From NCBI RefSeq assembly GCF_900130125.1, contig NZ_FQXY01000009.1, positions 248,001-312,000 on the forward strand: 64,000 bases of DNA. Reading direction: 5' to 3'. Of the stretch, positions 35,145 through 44,162 are shown in pieces. The translations under genes and the position numbers were made by a program. Source of the DNA: Bacteroides congonensis. GTDB lineage: Bacteria > Bacteroidota > Bacteroidia > Bacteroidales > Bacteroidaceae. The notes below the pieces were generated by a model that did no database searches, was not told the DNA's origin, and saw only the letters and a program-made list of their open reading frames with translations. Every line of letters starts with the position of its first letter. Positions within the stretch are counted from its first letter, which is position 1.

Positions 35145-35831
35145 ATGTACACAATATTGATTATAGAAGATGAACCCCGGGTAGCTAATCTGCTGATGAA
35201 CGGTCTGGAAGAGAATGGCTATCAGGTAATGGTGGCATATGATGGTCTGATGGGACTCCGGCTTTTTCAGGCACATTCATTCGATCTGGTCATTTCCGAT
35301 ATTGTCCTGCCGAAAATGAATGGATTTGAGTTATGCAAGGAAATACGCAAAGTAAATTCTTGTATTCCTATACTGATGTTGACGGCACTGGGGGCTACTG
35401 ACGATAAGTTGGACGGGTTTGATGCCGGTGCGGATGATTATATGGTGAAACCTTTCGATTTCAGGGAACTGAATGCAAGGATAAAAGTATTGTTGAAACG
35501 GGGAAATAGTGATAAAAAGGATTTGCCGCATGAACTTTCCTATGCAGATTTACGTATCGATTTGCAAGGCAAGAATGTAGAACGGAACGGTATATCTATC
35601 AAACTTTCCCCCAAAGAATATAACCTGTTGCTCTATATGGTAGAGAATGCCGAAAGAGTATTGAGTCGGATTGAAATAGCCGAAAAAGTATGGAATACCC
35701 ATTTTGATACGGGAACTAACTTCATTGACGTATATATCAACTACCTTCGCAAAAAGATAGACCGGAATTTTGAACCGAAACTCATCCACACCAAAGCCGG
35801 AATGGGTTTCATACTAACCGACAAATTATGA
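35145..35831 (+). CDS. OmpR/PhoB-family response regulator
   Basis: 228 aa. Receiver domain (1-120) opens with MYTILIIEDEP, holds the phospho-acceptor D52 in SDIVLPKMNG, and closes with T-A and K-P pairs (LMLTALGA, YMVKPF). A winged-helix DNA-binding domain follows (about 130-228: LSPKEYNLLLYMVENAERVLSR, FIDVYINYLRKKID, GMGFIL). It should be phosphorylated by the kinase whose gene overlaps its stop codon. The mgtA promoter just after the kinase gene carries four 11-bp-spaced TCTAAT repeats, the pattern expected for an OmpR-family dimer array, so mgtA is the most likely target. Confidence 0.95.
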   Translation: MYTILIIEDEPRVANLLMNGLEENGYQVMVAYDGLMGLRLFQAHSFDLVISDIVLPKMNGFELCKEIRKVNSCIPILMLTALGATDDKLDGFDAGADDYMVKPFDFRELNARIKVLLKRGNSDKKDLPHELSYADLRIDLQGKNVERNGISIKLSPKEYNLLLYMVENAERVLSRIEIAEKVWNTHFDTGTNFIDVYINYLRKKIDRNFEPKLIHTKAGMGFILTDKL

Positions 35832-37195
35832 AAATCAGGACAATGCTGACCCTGCAATATGCAGGACTGACCGCAGCGGTATTTCTTGTATTCGTTATAG
35901 CTGTCTACTACGTGAGTGAACATTCACGCAGCAATGCCTTTTTTCGGAATCTGCAAAGTGAAGCGATAACAAAGGCGCATCTTTTTCTGAATAATCAAGT
36001 GGATGCCGCAACGATGCAATCCATTTATCTGAATAACAGGCAGTTTATCAATGAGGTGGAAGTAGCTGTCTATACCCCGGACTTCCGGATATTATACCAT
36101 GACGCTCTCCAAAATGATATAATCAAGGAAACTCCTGAAATGGTCACCCGCATCTTGAAACGAAAGACTATCAATTTCTATGTCAATGAATATCAGGCGG
36201 TAGGACTTGTCTATACCTTTGAAGGGAAAGAATATATCGTTACCGCTGCCGCCTATGACGGCTATGGGTATGCCAATCGGGATGCTTTGAGGAATATGTT
36301 AATCCTGTTATTTATCGGTGGACTGACAATACTGGCAGTTGTAGGCTATATCCTTGCTAAAAGTACCCTGAAGCCGATACGCAGCATTGTGAAGGAAGCG
36401 GAAAATATCACCGCATCCCATATCGACAAAAGGCTTCCCGTAAAAAACGAACAGGATGAATTAGGAGAACTCTGTATTGCGTTCAATAACCTGTTGGAAC
36501 GTTTGGAGAAATCGTTCAACTCACAAAAAATGTTTGTAAGCAATGTCTCCCACGAACTCCGTACTCCTATGGCTGCGCTTACGGCGGAACTGGATCTGGC
36601 ATTGCTGAAAGAGCGTACAGCGGAACAGTATCAGTCAGCTATCGGTAATGCTTTGCAGGACGCCCATCGAATCATCAAGCTGATTGACGGACTACTGAAC
36701 CTTGCCAAGGCGGATTACCAATCGGAACAAATCAAGATGGAGGAAGTCCGTCTGGATGAATTGCTGTTGGACGCACGGGAGTTAGTGTTGAAAGCTCATC
36801 CGGAATATCATGTCGAACTCGTATTCGATCAGGAAGCTGAAAACGACAATGTCCTGACTGTTGTCGGGAACAATTATCTGCTGACTACCGCATTCGTGAA
36901 CCTGATAGAGAACAACTGCAAGTATTCTTCCAACCGGAGCTCATTCGTGCTGATTTCCTTTTGGGAACAATCGGCTGTCATTCGCCTGTCGGACAATGGC
37001 GTGGGAATCTCCGACAAGGACAAGGAGAACCTGTTCCGGCTATTCTATCGTGGAGAAAACAAAGCTTTTGCTTCCGGGCATGGCATCGGCATGACTCTGA
37101 CTCAAAAAATCATTCATTTACATAAAGGAGAACTGACCGTATCTTCCCATCAGGGCGAGGGCACTACTTTTGTGGTAAAGCTCCCTCATATCTGA
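35828..37195 (+). CDS. Membrane sensor histidine kinase with HAMP domain
   Basis: 455 aa, overlapping the regulator gene by ATGA. Two membrane helices (about 8-28 and 157-178) enclose a periplasmic sensor of roughly 125 residues with no recognised fold. HAMP follows (about 180-230), then HisKA with SH242ELRTPMAA, N-box LIENNCKYS, G1 DNGVGIS and G2 GHGIGMTL. It belongs to the CusS/PhoR-like group by layout. The signal is not readable from sequence; low Mg2+ or an envelope signal is plausible because mgtA lies 132 bp downstream. Confidence 0.94.
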   Translation: MKIRTMLTLQYAGLTAAVFLVFVIAVYYVSEHSRSNAFFRNLQSEAITKAHLFLNNQVDAATMQSIYLNNRQFINEVEVAVYTPDFRILYHDALQNDIIKETPEMVTRILKRKTINFYVNEYQAVGLVYTFEGKEYIVTAAAYDGYGYANRDALRNMLILLFIGGLTILAVVGYILAKSTLKPIRSIVKEAENITASHIDKRLPVKNEQDELGELCIAFNNLLERLEKSFNSQKMFVSNVSHELRTPMAALTAELDLALLKERTAEQYQSAIGNALQDAHRIIKLIDGLLNLAKADYQSEQIKMEEVRLDELLLDARELVLKAHPEYHVELVFDQEAENDNVLTVVGNNYLLTTAFVNLIENNCKYSSNRSSFVLISFWEQSAVIRLSDNGVGISDKDKENLFRLFYRGENKAFASGHGIGMTLTQKIIHLHKGELTVSSHQGEGTTFVVKLPHI

Positions 37196-37211
37196 CACTC
37201 CCTGATAATAT

Positions 37212-37250
37212 TCTAATGATTTTCTAATACCACTCTAATATATCTCTAAC
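37212..37250 (+). promoter_or_regulatory. Four direct TCTAAT repeats at exact 11-bp spacing (response-regulator site)
   Basis: TCTAAT at 37212-37217, 37223-37228 and 37234-37239, and TCTAAC at 37245-37250. Each starts 11 bp after the last, on one face of the helix. The array ends 22 bp before the mgtA -7 box, so it covers the -33 region, the usual place for PhoB-type activation. The neighbouring OmpR-type regulator is the obvious ligand. Confidence 0.8.
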
Positions 37251-37272
37251 AGCTTCCCGGTGGAGCTGTCCT

Positions 37273-37280
37273 TACCTTTG
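37273..37280 (+). promoter_or_regulatory. -7 box of mgtA
   Basis: TACCTTTG matches TAnnTTTG, 47 bp before the mgtA ATG. There is no TTTG at the -33 position, consistent with activator dependence. Confidence 0.7.
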
Positions 37281-37327
37281 CATCGTGATTGAAAAAATGC
37301 AATTCGTAACTTTAAAAATAAGAGATT

Positions 37328-39979
37328 ATGATGTGGAAGAAGAAATTGCGCCAACCGCAGTACTCATTCAATTCAGAAAAAGTTTTTCTGGTTGCTACCC
37401 AACCGGGCAAATCTGTCTATTCATATTTGCAGACCACCCGGCTCGGACTGACAAAAGGAGAAGTGGAACAACGTCAATCCACCTATGGAAAGAATGAAGT
37501 AGTTCACGAGCAGAGAAAGAATCCCTTTATCCTGTTTATCAAGACATTTATAAATCCGTTTATCGGAGTTCTCACCGGACTGGCTGTTGTATCCCTGATT
37601 TTGGATGTACTCATGGCTTCACCGGGAGAGCAGGAGTGGACGGGTGTCATCATTATTGCGTCTATGGTCGTGTTCAGTGCTATTCTGCGTTTTTGGCAGG
37701 AGTGGAGAGCAAGCGAAGCCACCGACTCTTTGATGAAGATGGTAAAGAATACGTGTTTGGTAAAACGGGCGGGGGCTCAGGAAGAAGAGTTGGATATTAC
37801 GGAACTTGTTCCCGGAGACATTGTCTATCTGGCTGCCGGAGATATGGTTCCGGCTGATATCCGCATTATCGAGTCAAAAGACCTGTTCATCAGTCAGGCA
37901 TCACTGACCGGAGAATCAGAACCTATTGAGAAATTGCCGGAAGTCAGGGGAAAGCAATACCGCAGTGGGAGCGTGGTAGAATTGGATAATATCTGTTATA
38001 TGGGTTCCAATGTGATTAGTGGTGCTGCAAAAGGAATCGTCTTTGAGACGGGAAATAAGACTTATCTGGGCACTATTGCCAGAAGTCTGGTGGGGCATAG
38101 GGCTACCACTGCTTTCGATAAAGGAATCAGTAAAGTTAGTTTTTTGTTGATTCGCTTTATGTTGGTCATGGTTCCTTTTGTGTTTCTGGTCAACGGTTTC
38201 ACAAAGGGAGACTGGTTTCAGGCTTTCATCTTTGCCATTTCCGTTGCCGTAGGGCTTACACCGGAAATGCTTCCGATGATTGTCACCACCAATCTTTCCA
38301 AAGGTGCGCTAGCCATGTCGAAAAAGAAAACAATCGTGAAGAACCTGAACGCGATTCAGAACTTCGGAGCCATGAATATACTCTGTACGGACAAGACAGG
38401 GACACTGACTTGTGACAAAATAGTGTTGGAGAAATATATAAATGCAGATGGAAGCGGTGACAATAGTAAACGTATTCTTCGCCATGCCTATTTCAACAGT
38501 TATTTTCAGACCGGATTAAGGAATCTGATGGATAAAGCGATTCTCTCCCACGTAAGAGAACTGAATTTGGAGCATTTGAAGGATGATTATACGAAGGTAG
38601 ATGAAATCCCCTTTGATTTTACACGCCGGAGAATGTCCGTAGTTATAGAAGACCGTTTGGGCAAACGGCAGATTATCACTAAGGGGGCGGTGGAAGAAAT
38701 TCTCGATGTATGTACATATGCGGAATTCGACGGACAGATTTATCCTTTGACTGGCGACTTGAAAGTCAAGGCACAAAAGATAAGTGAAGAAATGAACCGG
38801 CAGGGAATGAGAGTACTGGCGGTTTCCCAAAAGAGTTTTATCGAAAAGAACGGAAACTTTGCAGTCGAAGATGAAAAAGAAATGGTATTGATAGGTTATC
38901 TTGCTTTTCTTGACCCGCCTAAACCGTCTGCCGCCGAAGCGATAGAGCAATTGTATGTACATGGAGTGGAGGTCAAGATATTATCAGGAGATAATGACAT
39001 CGTAGTGAAGGCGATTGCCCGTCAGGTAGGCATCGACACTACCCGTTCTCTTACGGGGATGGATATCGAGAATATGGATGAACCGGTAATGAAAGAAGCG
39101 GTAAGGAGCACTACGCTATTTTCTAAACTGACCCCGTTGCAAAAGACACAAATAATCTCTCTTTTGCAAGAGCAGGAAAATACGGTTGGCTTCTTGGGCG
39201 ACGGCATTAACGATGCCGGTGCTCTGCGGCAATCAGATATTGGAATTTCTGTGGATTCGGCGGTAGATATAGCGAAAGAGAGTGCCGACATTATCTTGTT
39301 GGAGAAAGATTTGCTAGTGTTGGAAGATGGTGTGCTGGAGGGACGAAAGACCTTTGGCAACATCAATAAATACATTAAGATGACAGCCAGTTCAAACTTC
39401 GGGAATATGTTCAGCGTGATATTTGCAAGCGCATTCCTGCCTTTTCTTCCGATGATGCCGATACATCTGCTTATTCAGAATTTGCTGTATGACATTTCGC
39501 AGACAACCATTCCGTTTGACCGTATGGATCCGGAATTTCTGAAGAAGCCGCGTAAATGGGATGCGTCTGATTTAAGCCGTTTTATGATTTATATCGGTCC
39601 TATCAGTTCTATCTTTGATATTGCCACCTATTTGGTCATGTGGTATGTCTTTAGCTGTAACAGTCCCGAGCATCAGACCTTGTTTCAGACCGGATGGTTC
39701 GTTGAAGGACTATTGTCACAGACTTTGATTGTCCACATGATACGCACACGAAAAATTCCGTTTATACAAAGCCGGGCAACATGGCCTGTAATGGGAATGA
39801 CGCTATTAATCATGGCAGTCGGCATTCTTATACCCTTCACGGCTTTCGGACGTTCCATTGGATTGCAGGCTCTTCCATTAAGCTATTTCCCCTGGCTGAT
39901 AGGTATTCTGCTTTCTTATTGTATCTTGACGCAAGTTATTAAGAATTGGTATATCAGGAAGTTTGTACGTTGGCTATAA
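37328..39979 (+). CDS. mgtA: Mg2+-importing P-type ATPase (P3B)
   Basis: 883 aa; ATG codons at 37328 and 37331 are both possible. It pumps Mg2+ into the cytoplasm using ATP. Seen in order: two N-terminal helices (about 65-120), actuator domain with TGES, the P3B-type segment VGLTPEMLPMIVTTNL in M4, phosphorylation site D355KTGTLT, nucleotide-binding KGA motif, hinge GDGINDAGAL, and six C-terminal helices. Length is typical of MgtA/MgtB. It has its own regulated promoter and no long leader that could hold an Mg2+ riboswitch. The gene is unrelated to glycan use and sits between two halves of the enzyme locus. Confidence 0.95.
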   Translation: MMWKKKLRQPQYSFNSEKVFLVATQPGKSVYSYLQTTRLGLTKGEVEQRQSTYGKNEVVHEQRKNPFILFIKTFINPFIGVLTGLAVVSLILDVLMASPGEQEWTGVIIIASMVVFSAILRFWQEWRASEATDSLMKMVKNTCLVKRAGAQEEELDITELVPGDIVYLAAGDMVPADIRIIESKDLFISQASLTGESEPIEKLPEVRGKQYRSGSVVELDNICYMGSNVISGAAKGIVFETGNKTYLGTIARSLVGHRATTAFDKGISKVSFLLIRFMLVMVPFVFLVNGFTKGDWFQAFIFAISVAVGLTPEMLPMIVTTNLSKGALAMSKKKTIVKNLNAIQNFGAMNILCTDKTGTLTCDKIVLEKYINADGSGDNSKRILRHAYFNSYFQTGLRNLMDKAILSHVRELNLEHLKDDYTKVDEIPFDFTRRRMSVVIEDRLGKRQIITKGAVEEILDVCTYAEFDGQIYPLTGDLKVKAQKISEEMNRQGMRVLAVSQKSFIEKNGNFAVEDEKEMVLIGYLAFLDPPKPSAAEAIEQLYVHGVEVKILSGDNDIVVKAIARQVGIDTTRSLTGMDIENMDEPVMKEAVRSTTLFSKLTPLQKTQIISLLQEQENTVGFLGDGINDAGALRQSDIGISVDSAVDIAKESADIILLEKDLLVLEDGVLEGRKTFGNINKYIKMTASSNFGNMFSVIFASAFLPFLPMMPIHLLIQNLLYDISQTTIPFDRMDPEFLKKPRKWDASDLSRFMIYIGPISSIFDIATYLVMWYVFSCNSPEHQTLFQTGWFVEGLLSQTLIVHMIRTRKIPFIQSRATWPVMGMTLLIMAVGILIPFTAFGRSIGLQALPLSYFPWLIGILLSYCILTQVIKNWYIRKFVRWL

Positions 39980-40013
39980 TAATAGTAGGTTTACTGAAAA
40001 ATTGACAATCAAT

Positions 40014-40057
40014 TAATGTGGTATTAGCAGGATATTCTTCCTGTTGATACCACATTA
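40014..40057 (+). terminator. Stem-loop after mgtA
   Basis: TAATGTGGTAT (40014-40024) pairs with ATACCACATTA (40047-40057), and an inner CAGGA (40028-40032) pairs with TCCTG (40039-40043). The tail is not T-rich, so termination strength is uncertain. The remaining gap to 40350 is AT-rich with no gene; it holds two ACCGAATA copies (40193-40200 and 40226-40233), 33 bp apart. Confidence 0.55.
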
Positions 40058-40350
40058 TAGAAATCTATTTAACTCTTTTACCAACAAATGAACGGATAGT
40101 TGAAGTTTCAAGCGATATATAAATATACATAACCTATTTTATACATCGTTTGTCTTGTGCATGTATATATACGCTGTATGTCACAGAAGTTAACCGAATA
40201 GATGGATAATGATTTAACAATATCTACCGAATACGTCTTTTATGAGAGAGATTAGTTTCTCATTTTGAATGAATCTGAAGTTGTTTTGAACGAAATTTCG
40301 GAATCCGTGTGCAATTTCAGAACGTTTTATTTTAATCTATATTTCTTTTG

Positions 40351-40358
40351 TATATTTG
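40351..40358 (+). promoter_or_regulatory. -7 box of the fimbrial operon
   Basis: TATATTTG matches TAnnTTTG, 54 bp before the ATG at 40412. Its presence between 40265 and 40412 argues that the long in-frame start at 40265 is not used. Confidence 0.6.
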
Positions 40359-40411
40359 CAGCGAATATTAATTATAAGCATAAACAAAAAACACTCTATT
40401 ATATACATTTG

Positions 40412-40999
40412 ATGAAGATACATGACATAATAATTCTACTTTTGATGTTTTTGGGAAGCATAGGGCATTGTTCAGCTCAAAAAGTAGCGGTAAAAACAAA
40501 TCTGTTCTACGGGATTTATTCAAATTCACCTAATCTTGGAGTCGAGTTCGGACTTTCACCAAGTAGTACAGTAGAACTGGGTGGCGGCTTTAACTGGTTT
40601 ACATCCGGCAAATCATCCTCAAACAAAAAACTGGTACACTGGCTCGGTTCTGCGGAATATCGTTATTGGACGTGTGAAAGATTCAGCGGACATTTTTGGG
40701 GAATACATATATTAGGAGGACAGTACAACATAGCCGGTCATCATTTGCCACTTCTATTCGGAGATGATTCCAGACGCCATCGTTATGAAGGATGGGGGAT
40801 AGGCGGAGGATTTTCGTATGGCTACCATTTTCTCCTAAGCAATCGTTGGAGTCTCGAAGCGAATATAGGCATGGGATATGTCCGGCTTCATTACGACAAG
40901 TTCAGGTGCGAGACTTGTGGTGAAAAAACCGGAACGGAAAAACGCAACTATTTCGGACCGACTAAAGCCGCAGTCTCACTTATATTTCATATAAAATAA
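40412..40999 (+). CDS. DUF3575 outer-membrane beta-barrel protein of a fimbrial operon
   Basis: 195 aa from ATG 40412, with signal peptide ending HCSAQ. The mature protein begins KVAVKTNLFYGIYSNSPNLGVEFGLSPSSTVELGGGF, the DUF3575 signature, and continues as amphipathic strands (AEYRYWTCERFSGHFWGIH, GGFSYGYHFLLSNRWSLEANIGMGYVR), ending in strands like those of small outer-membrane barrels. Such proteins commonly precede a DUF3868 protein and Mfa1-type pilins in Bacteroides and are thought to help export or anchor fimbriae; the exact role is unknown. The next gene begins 7 bp later. Confidence 0.85.
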   Translation: MKIHDIIILLLMFLGSIGHCSAQKVAVKTNLFYGIYSNSPNLGVEFGLSPSSTVELGGGFNWFTSGKSSSNKKLVHWLGSAEYRYWTCERFSGHFWGIHILGGQYNIAGHHLPLLFGDDSRRHRYEGWGIGGGFSYGYHFLLSNRWSLEANIGMGYVRLHYDKFRCETCGEKTGTEKRNYFGPTKAAVSLIFHIK

Positions 41000-41006
41000 T
41001 AAAAAC

Positions 41007-42548
41007 ATGATAAAAGCTAAATCAATTTTATGGTTACTGACTCTGTCACTGCTCTTTTCTCCTTTACTATATGGAGAAAACCTGCCAGACAAATGGTATA
41101 AAGGAACTATGCACCCAGAAGCTCTTAAACTACAACAAGTGGGAGATTCTTTACATATTCAAATGCTTTACGACTTCGATAAAATAAAAGTCAGTTCCAA
41201 TCATTCAATAGAACTGATACCGGTATTAGTTACTACAAGCCACCAAATGGAATTGCCGGAAATCTCTGTCAAAGGCCGTAGTAATTACCAAGGCCTGAAA
41301 CGTAAATTGGCTTTAATGAATACACAGGAACGTGATTTTTACCAGTCGGAAGCTCCATATCGTGTTGTAAAAGGATATGGAACAACCGGAAAAGAACAAA
41401 TCCGGTATTCATTGGTCATTCCATTCGAACCATGGATGAAAGATGCGCGTTTGGATATCAAAAAGGAAGTGACAGGTTGTTGCCGACCGGGCAAGTTACT
41501 ATCGACAATTCCTCTTTTTAGTACTGTTGCTTTGGAACAACTTGCTATTCCGTATCAAGTTATTCCACATATCAGCTACGTTCAACCACAAGTGGAACAT
41601 GTTAAAAATCGTGAGATGTCATGCGAAGCGTTTTTGGACTTTGTCGTCTCTAAAACCGACATAAAACCGGATTATATGAACAATCCGGTAGAGTTGGAAA
41701 AGATAGACTCCATGCTTGCTGAAGTGAAAAATGATACAACTATAACGATTCGTGAGATATCGGTCATCGGTTATGCTTCACCGGAAGGCTCTTTCCTTTT
41801 TAACAGGCAACTTTCCGAAGGACGTGCGAAAGCACTTGTCAATTACCTGCTCCCTCATTTCTCTTTTTCTAAAGAATTATACAAGGTGGAATATGGCGGT
41901 GAAAATTGGGATGGATTACGCAAGATGGTTGCAGAATCTGATATGATGGAGAAAGAGGATATTCTTCATATCATTGATAATACACCGGCTGCTATAAATT
42001 ATCATACAAATACTAGTCGTAAAAAATCATTGATGCTATATAAACATGGTGAGCCATATCGATATATGCTCAACGAGTATTATCCACATTTACGTAAAGC
42101 AATATGTAAGATAAAATATAATGTTCAGAATTTTAATATAGAACAGGCAAAAATACTACTTCATAGTCGACCTCAAGATTTGAGCCTGAATGAAATCTAT
42201 CAAGTAGCTCTTACTTACGAAAATGGTTCACCGGAATTTATAGAACTATTTGAAACAGCCGTCAGAATCTTTCCTAACGATGAGGTTGCCAATTTAAATG
42301 CCGCTTCGGCTGCACTTTCACATGGAGATACAGTATTAGCAGAAGAATATCTTAGGAAAACAAAGATTTCCGTACCGGAGTATGAAAACACAGTGGGAGT
42401 GTTACACTTATTGAAAGGGGAATATGAGCAAGCAGAAGCATATCTCAATAAAGCTGCCGAATCTGGATTGAGACAAGCACGTCTTAATCTCGAGGAATTG
42501 GCTAAAGGTAGAGACAATATCCGGACAATAAACAAACAAGACTATTGA
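41007..42548 (+). CDS. DUF3868/OmpA-like/TPR fimbrial accessory protein
   Basis: 513 aa with signal peptide (about 1-23). The N-terminal part (about 25-210) is DUF3868-like beta structure (IELIPVLVTTSHQMELPEISVKGR). An OmpA-like region follows (about 240-300: IREISVIGYASPEGSFLFNRQLSEGRAKALVNYL), which could bind peptidoglycan. The C-terminus (about 385-500) has TPR-type helices (AVRIFPNDEVANLNAASAALSHGDTVLAEEYLRK). It probably ties the fimbrial export machinery or pilus base to the cell wall. It is a steady companion of DUF3575 proteins in Bacteroides fimbrial operons. A 60-bp gap precedes the pilin gene. Confidence 0.82.
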   Translation: MIKAKSILWLLTLSLLFSPLLYGENLPDKWYKGTMHPEALKLQQVGDSLHIQMLYDFDKIKVSSNHSIELIPVLVTTSHQMELPEISVKGRSNYQGLKRKLALMNTQERDFYQSEAPYRVVKGYGTTGKEQIRYSLVIPFEPWMKDARLDIKKEVTGCCRPGKLLSTIPLFSTVALEQLAIPYQVIPHISYVQPQVEHVKNREMSCEAFLDFVVSKTDIKPDYMNNPVELEKIDSMLAEVKNDTTITIREISVIGYASPEGSFLFNRQLSEGRAKALVNYLLPHFSFSKELYKVEYGGENWDGLRKMVAESDMMEKEDILHIIDNTPAAINYHTNTSRKKSLMLYKHGEPYRYMLNEYYPHLRKAICKIKYNVQNFNIEQAKILLHSRPQDLSLNEIYQVALTYENGSPEFIELFETAVRIFPNDEVANLNAASAALSHGDTVLAEEYLRKTKISVPEYENTVGVLHLLKGEYEQAEAYLNKAAESGLRQARLNLEELAKGRDNIRTINKQDY

Positions 42549-42608
42549 TTTATTTTTACTATCATTTATAATTATCATTTCATTTACAACATTTAAACAT
42601 TTAAAAAG

Positions 42609-44159
42609 ATGAAAACAAGAAGTTTTCTATTATCAACGTTGGCAGCTTTTATGCTTGCCAGTTGTAGTAGTGAGGAAGCAGGGGAAAACAACATTCCGGG
42701 TGATGACCTGAATGGCAAAGCGTATCTGTCGCTTTCGCTTAAAAGTCATATAGCTACTACAAGAGCAACAACAAAACCGGGTACTTCAGGGGAAAGTAGA
42801 GCGGGGACTGTAACTGTTCTATTATTTGACAAGGATGATGTATGCCTTGATGTGGTTGACTTTAGTGGTGCTACTGTTGGAAACAGCGGAGGAGAAGGGA
42901 ATCCGTCTGCTGCAGCCAGTGAAGCTAAATTAGTGCCGGAAAAAACTGAGAAAGTATTTGTGGTTATCAACCCTTATAGTGCTGGGTGGGATTTATCTAA
43001 AGATGTCGTAAAGGGTAAACCTTGGAACACGATTAATGCTGCTATTGATGCGACTATTACCAATGTTACGGGCGACCAGAATTTTATGATGGCGAGTGCA
43101 GGTATCACTGATGCTGGAGCATTAACAGATGTAAAGTCGAATGTGTTTAAACCGACTGAATATACCCCGGAAGCAGAGAATCAGGCAAAGACTAACGCCA
43201 AAAATACTCCTGCTAAAATCAATGTAGACCGGTTGAGTGCCAAAGTTGAGGTTGCGGTTAAGTCACCAGACTTTACAAAACCAGATGGTTCCAATTTTAC
43301 TTTTGGTGGTTGGGAATTAAGTGTTACCAATAAGAGTGTAAAATTATATAGTGATCTTATTCCTTATGACAATGCTACAGAAGGGGCTGTTTATCGTCGG
43401 GATAAGAACTATCTGCTGAGCGAACAGCCTGATATTAGTGAAAATATGGAAGCTAACATGGATGCAGCTTTCAATTATCTGAAAAACATCAATAATACAG
43501 CGGAAACTATGCCTGAAGTGAAGCAGACGGATGGAACAAGTTTGTATTGTCTTGAAAACACTATGGATGCGGCAGCGCAGCAATTGGGATTTACTACCAA
43601 GGTGGTGGTAAAAGCTCGGTATACTCCTAAAGATTTGACTGTAAATACCAGTTACTTCTCTTGGAAAGGTAATTATTATACACTAGAAGGGCTTCAAAAA
43701 GCATACAAAGAAACCACTGGCGGCGGACTGAAAACAGATTTGCCTATATTCTTGAAAAAAGCAGGCGTCGTGGAAGAGGGTGTTGCAGACATAGATAAGG
43801 CGATTGCAGATCTTACTGTTGACGACTTCAATGAGAAAACCGGTATTATCGGACGTTTCTGCGCTGTACGTTACTATCACGCATCAGTATGCTACTATGA
43901 CGTTTTAATCCGTCACGACCAAAATGTCACAACCAAAATGGCTTTAGGTAGATATGGTGTAGTACGCAACAACTGGTATCACCTTGAGCTTCAGAGTGTG
44001 AGCGGCCCCGGAACACCGTGGATTCCCGATCCGTCCGACCCTGATCCAAATAATCCTACACCACCGGATACCGATGATGATGAAGCAGACGCTTATCTAT
44101 CTGTTGAAATCACTATCAATCCATGGACTTTCTGGACACAAGGTGTTGATTTGCATTAA
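42609..44159 (+). CDS. Mfa1-family major fimbrial subunit (pilin)
   Basis: 516 aa with lipobox LASC (Cys19). Pilins of this type cross the outer membrane as lipoproteins, are cut after an Arg in the propeptide, and polymerise by donor-strand exchange. Arg residues suited to cleavage lie in the segment IATTRATTKPGTSGESRAGTV (about residues 48-68, cut likely just before the strand TVTVLLFDKDD). The C-terminus, ITINPWTFWTQGVDLH, has the INPWxxW pattern of Mfa1/FimA pilins. A Pro/Asp-rich linker (PDPSDPDPNNPTPPDTDDD) comes before this last strand. It is followed 3 bp later by the Mfa2-like gene. Confidence 0.88.
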   Translation: MKTRSFLLSTLAAFMLASCSSEEAGENNIPGDDLNGKAYLSLSLKSHIATTRATTKPGTSGESRAGTVTVLLFDKDDVCLDVVDFSGATVGNSGGEGNPSAAASEAKLVPEKTEKVFVVINPYSAGWDLSKDVVKGKPWNTINAAIDATITNVTGDQNFMMASAGITDAGALTDVKSNVFKPTEYTPEAENQAKTNAKNTPAKINVDRLSAKVEVAVKSPDFTKPDGSNFTFGGWELSVTNKSVKLYSDLIPYDNATEGAVYRRDKNYLLSEQPDISENMEANMDAAFNYLKNINNTAETMPEVKQTDGTSLYCLENTMDAAAQQLGFTTKVVVKARYTPKDLTVNTSYFSWKGNYYTLEGLQKAYKETTGGGLKTDLPIFLKKAGVVEEGVADIDKAIADLTVDDFNEKTGIIGRFCAVRYYHASVCYYDVLIRHDQNVTTKMALGRYGVVRNNWYHLELQSVSGPGTPWIPDPSDPDPNNPTPPDTDDDEADAYLSVEITINPWTFWTQGVDLH

Positions 44160-44162
44160 TAG

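Noticed and set aside
37196..37327. Mg2+ riboswitch leader of mgtA
   Set aside because: The predicted 5' leader is only about 40 nt, too short for an M-box or mgtA-type leader.
40265..40411. Upstream start of the DUF3575 protein
   Set aside because: The -7 box TATATTTG at 40351 lies within this stretch and the ATG at 40412 begins a proper signal peptide.
40058..40411. Invertible (phase-variable) promoter upstream of the fimbrial operon
   Set aside because: I looked for long inverted repeats flanking the -7 box, as expected for Bacteroides invertible promoters, and found only short imperfect matches. No recombinase gene is near.
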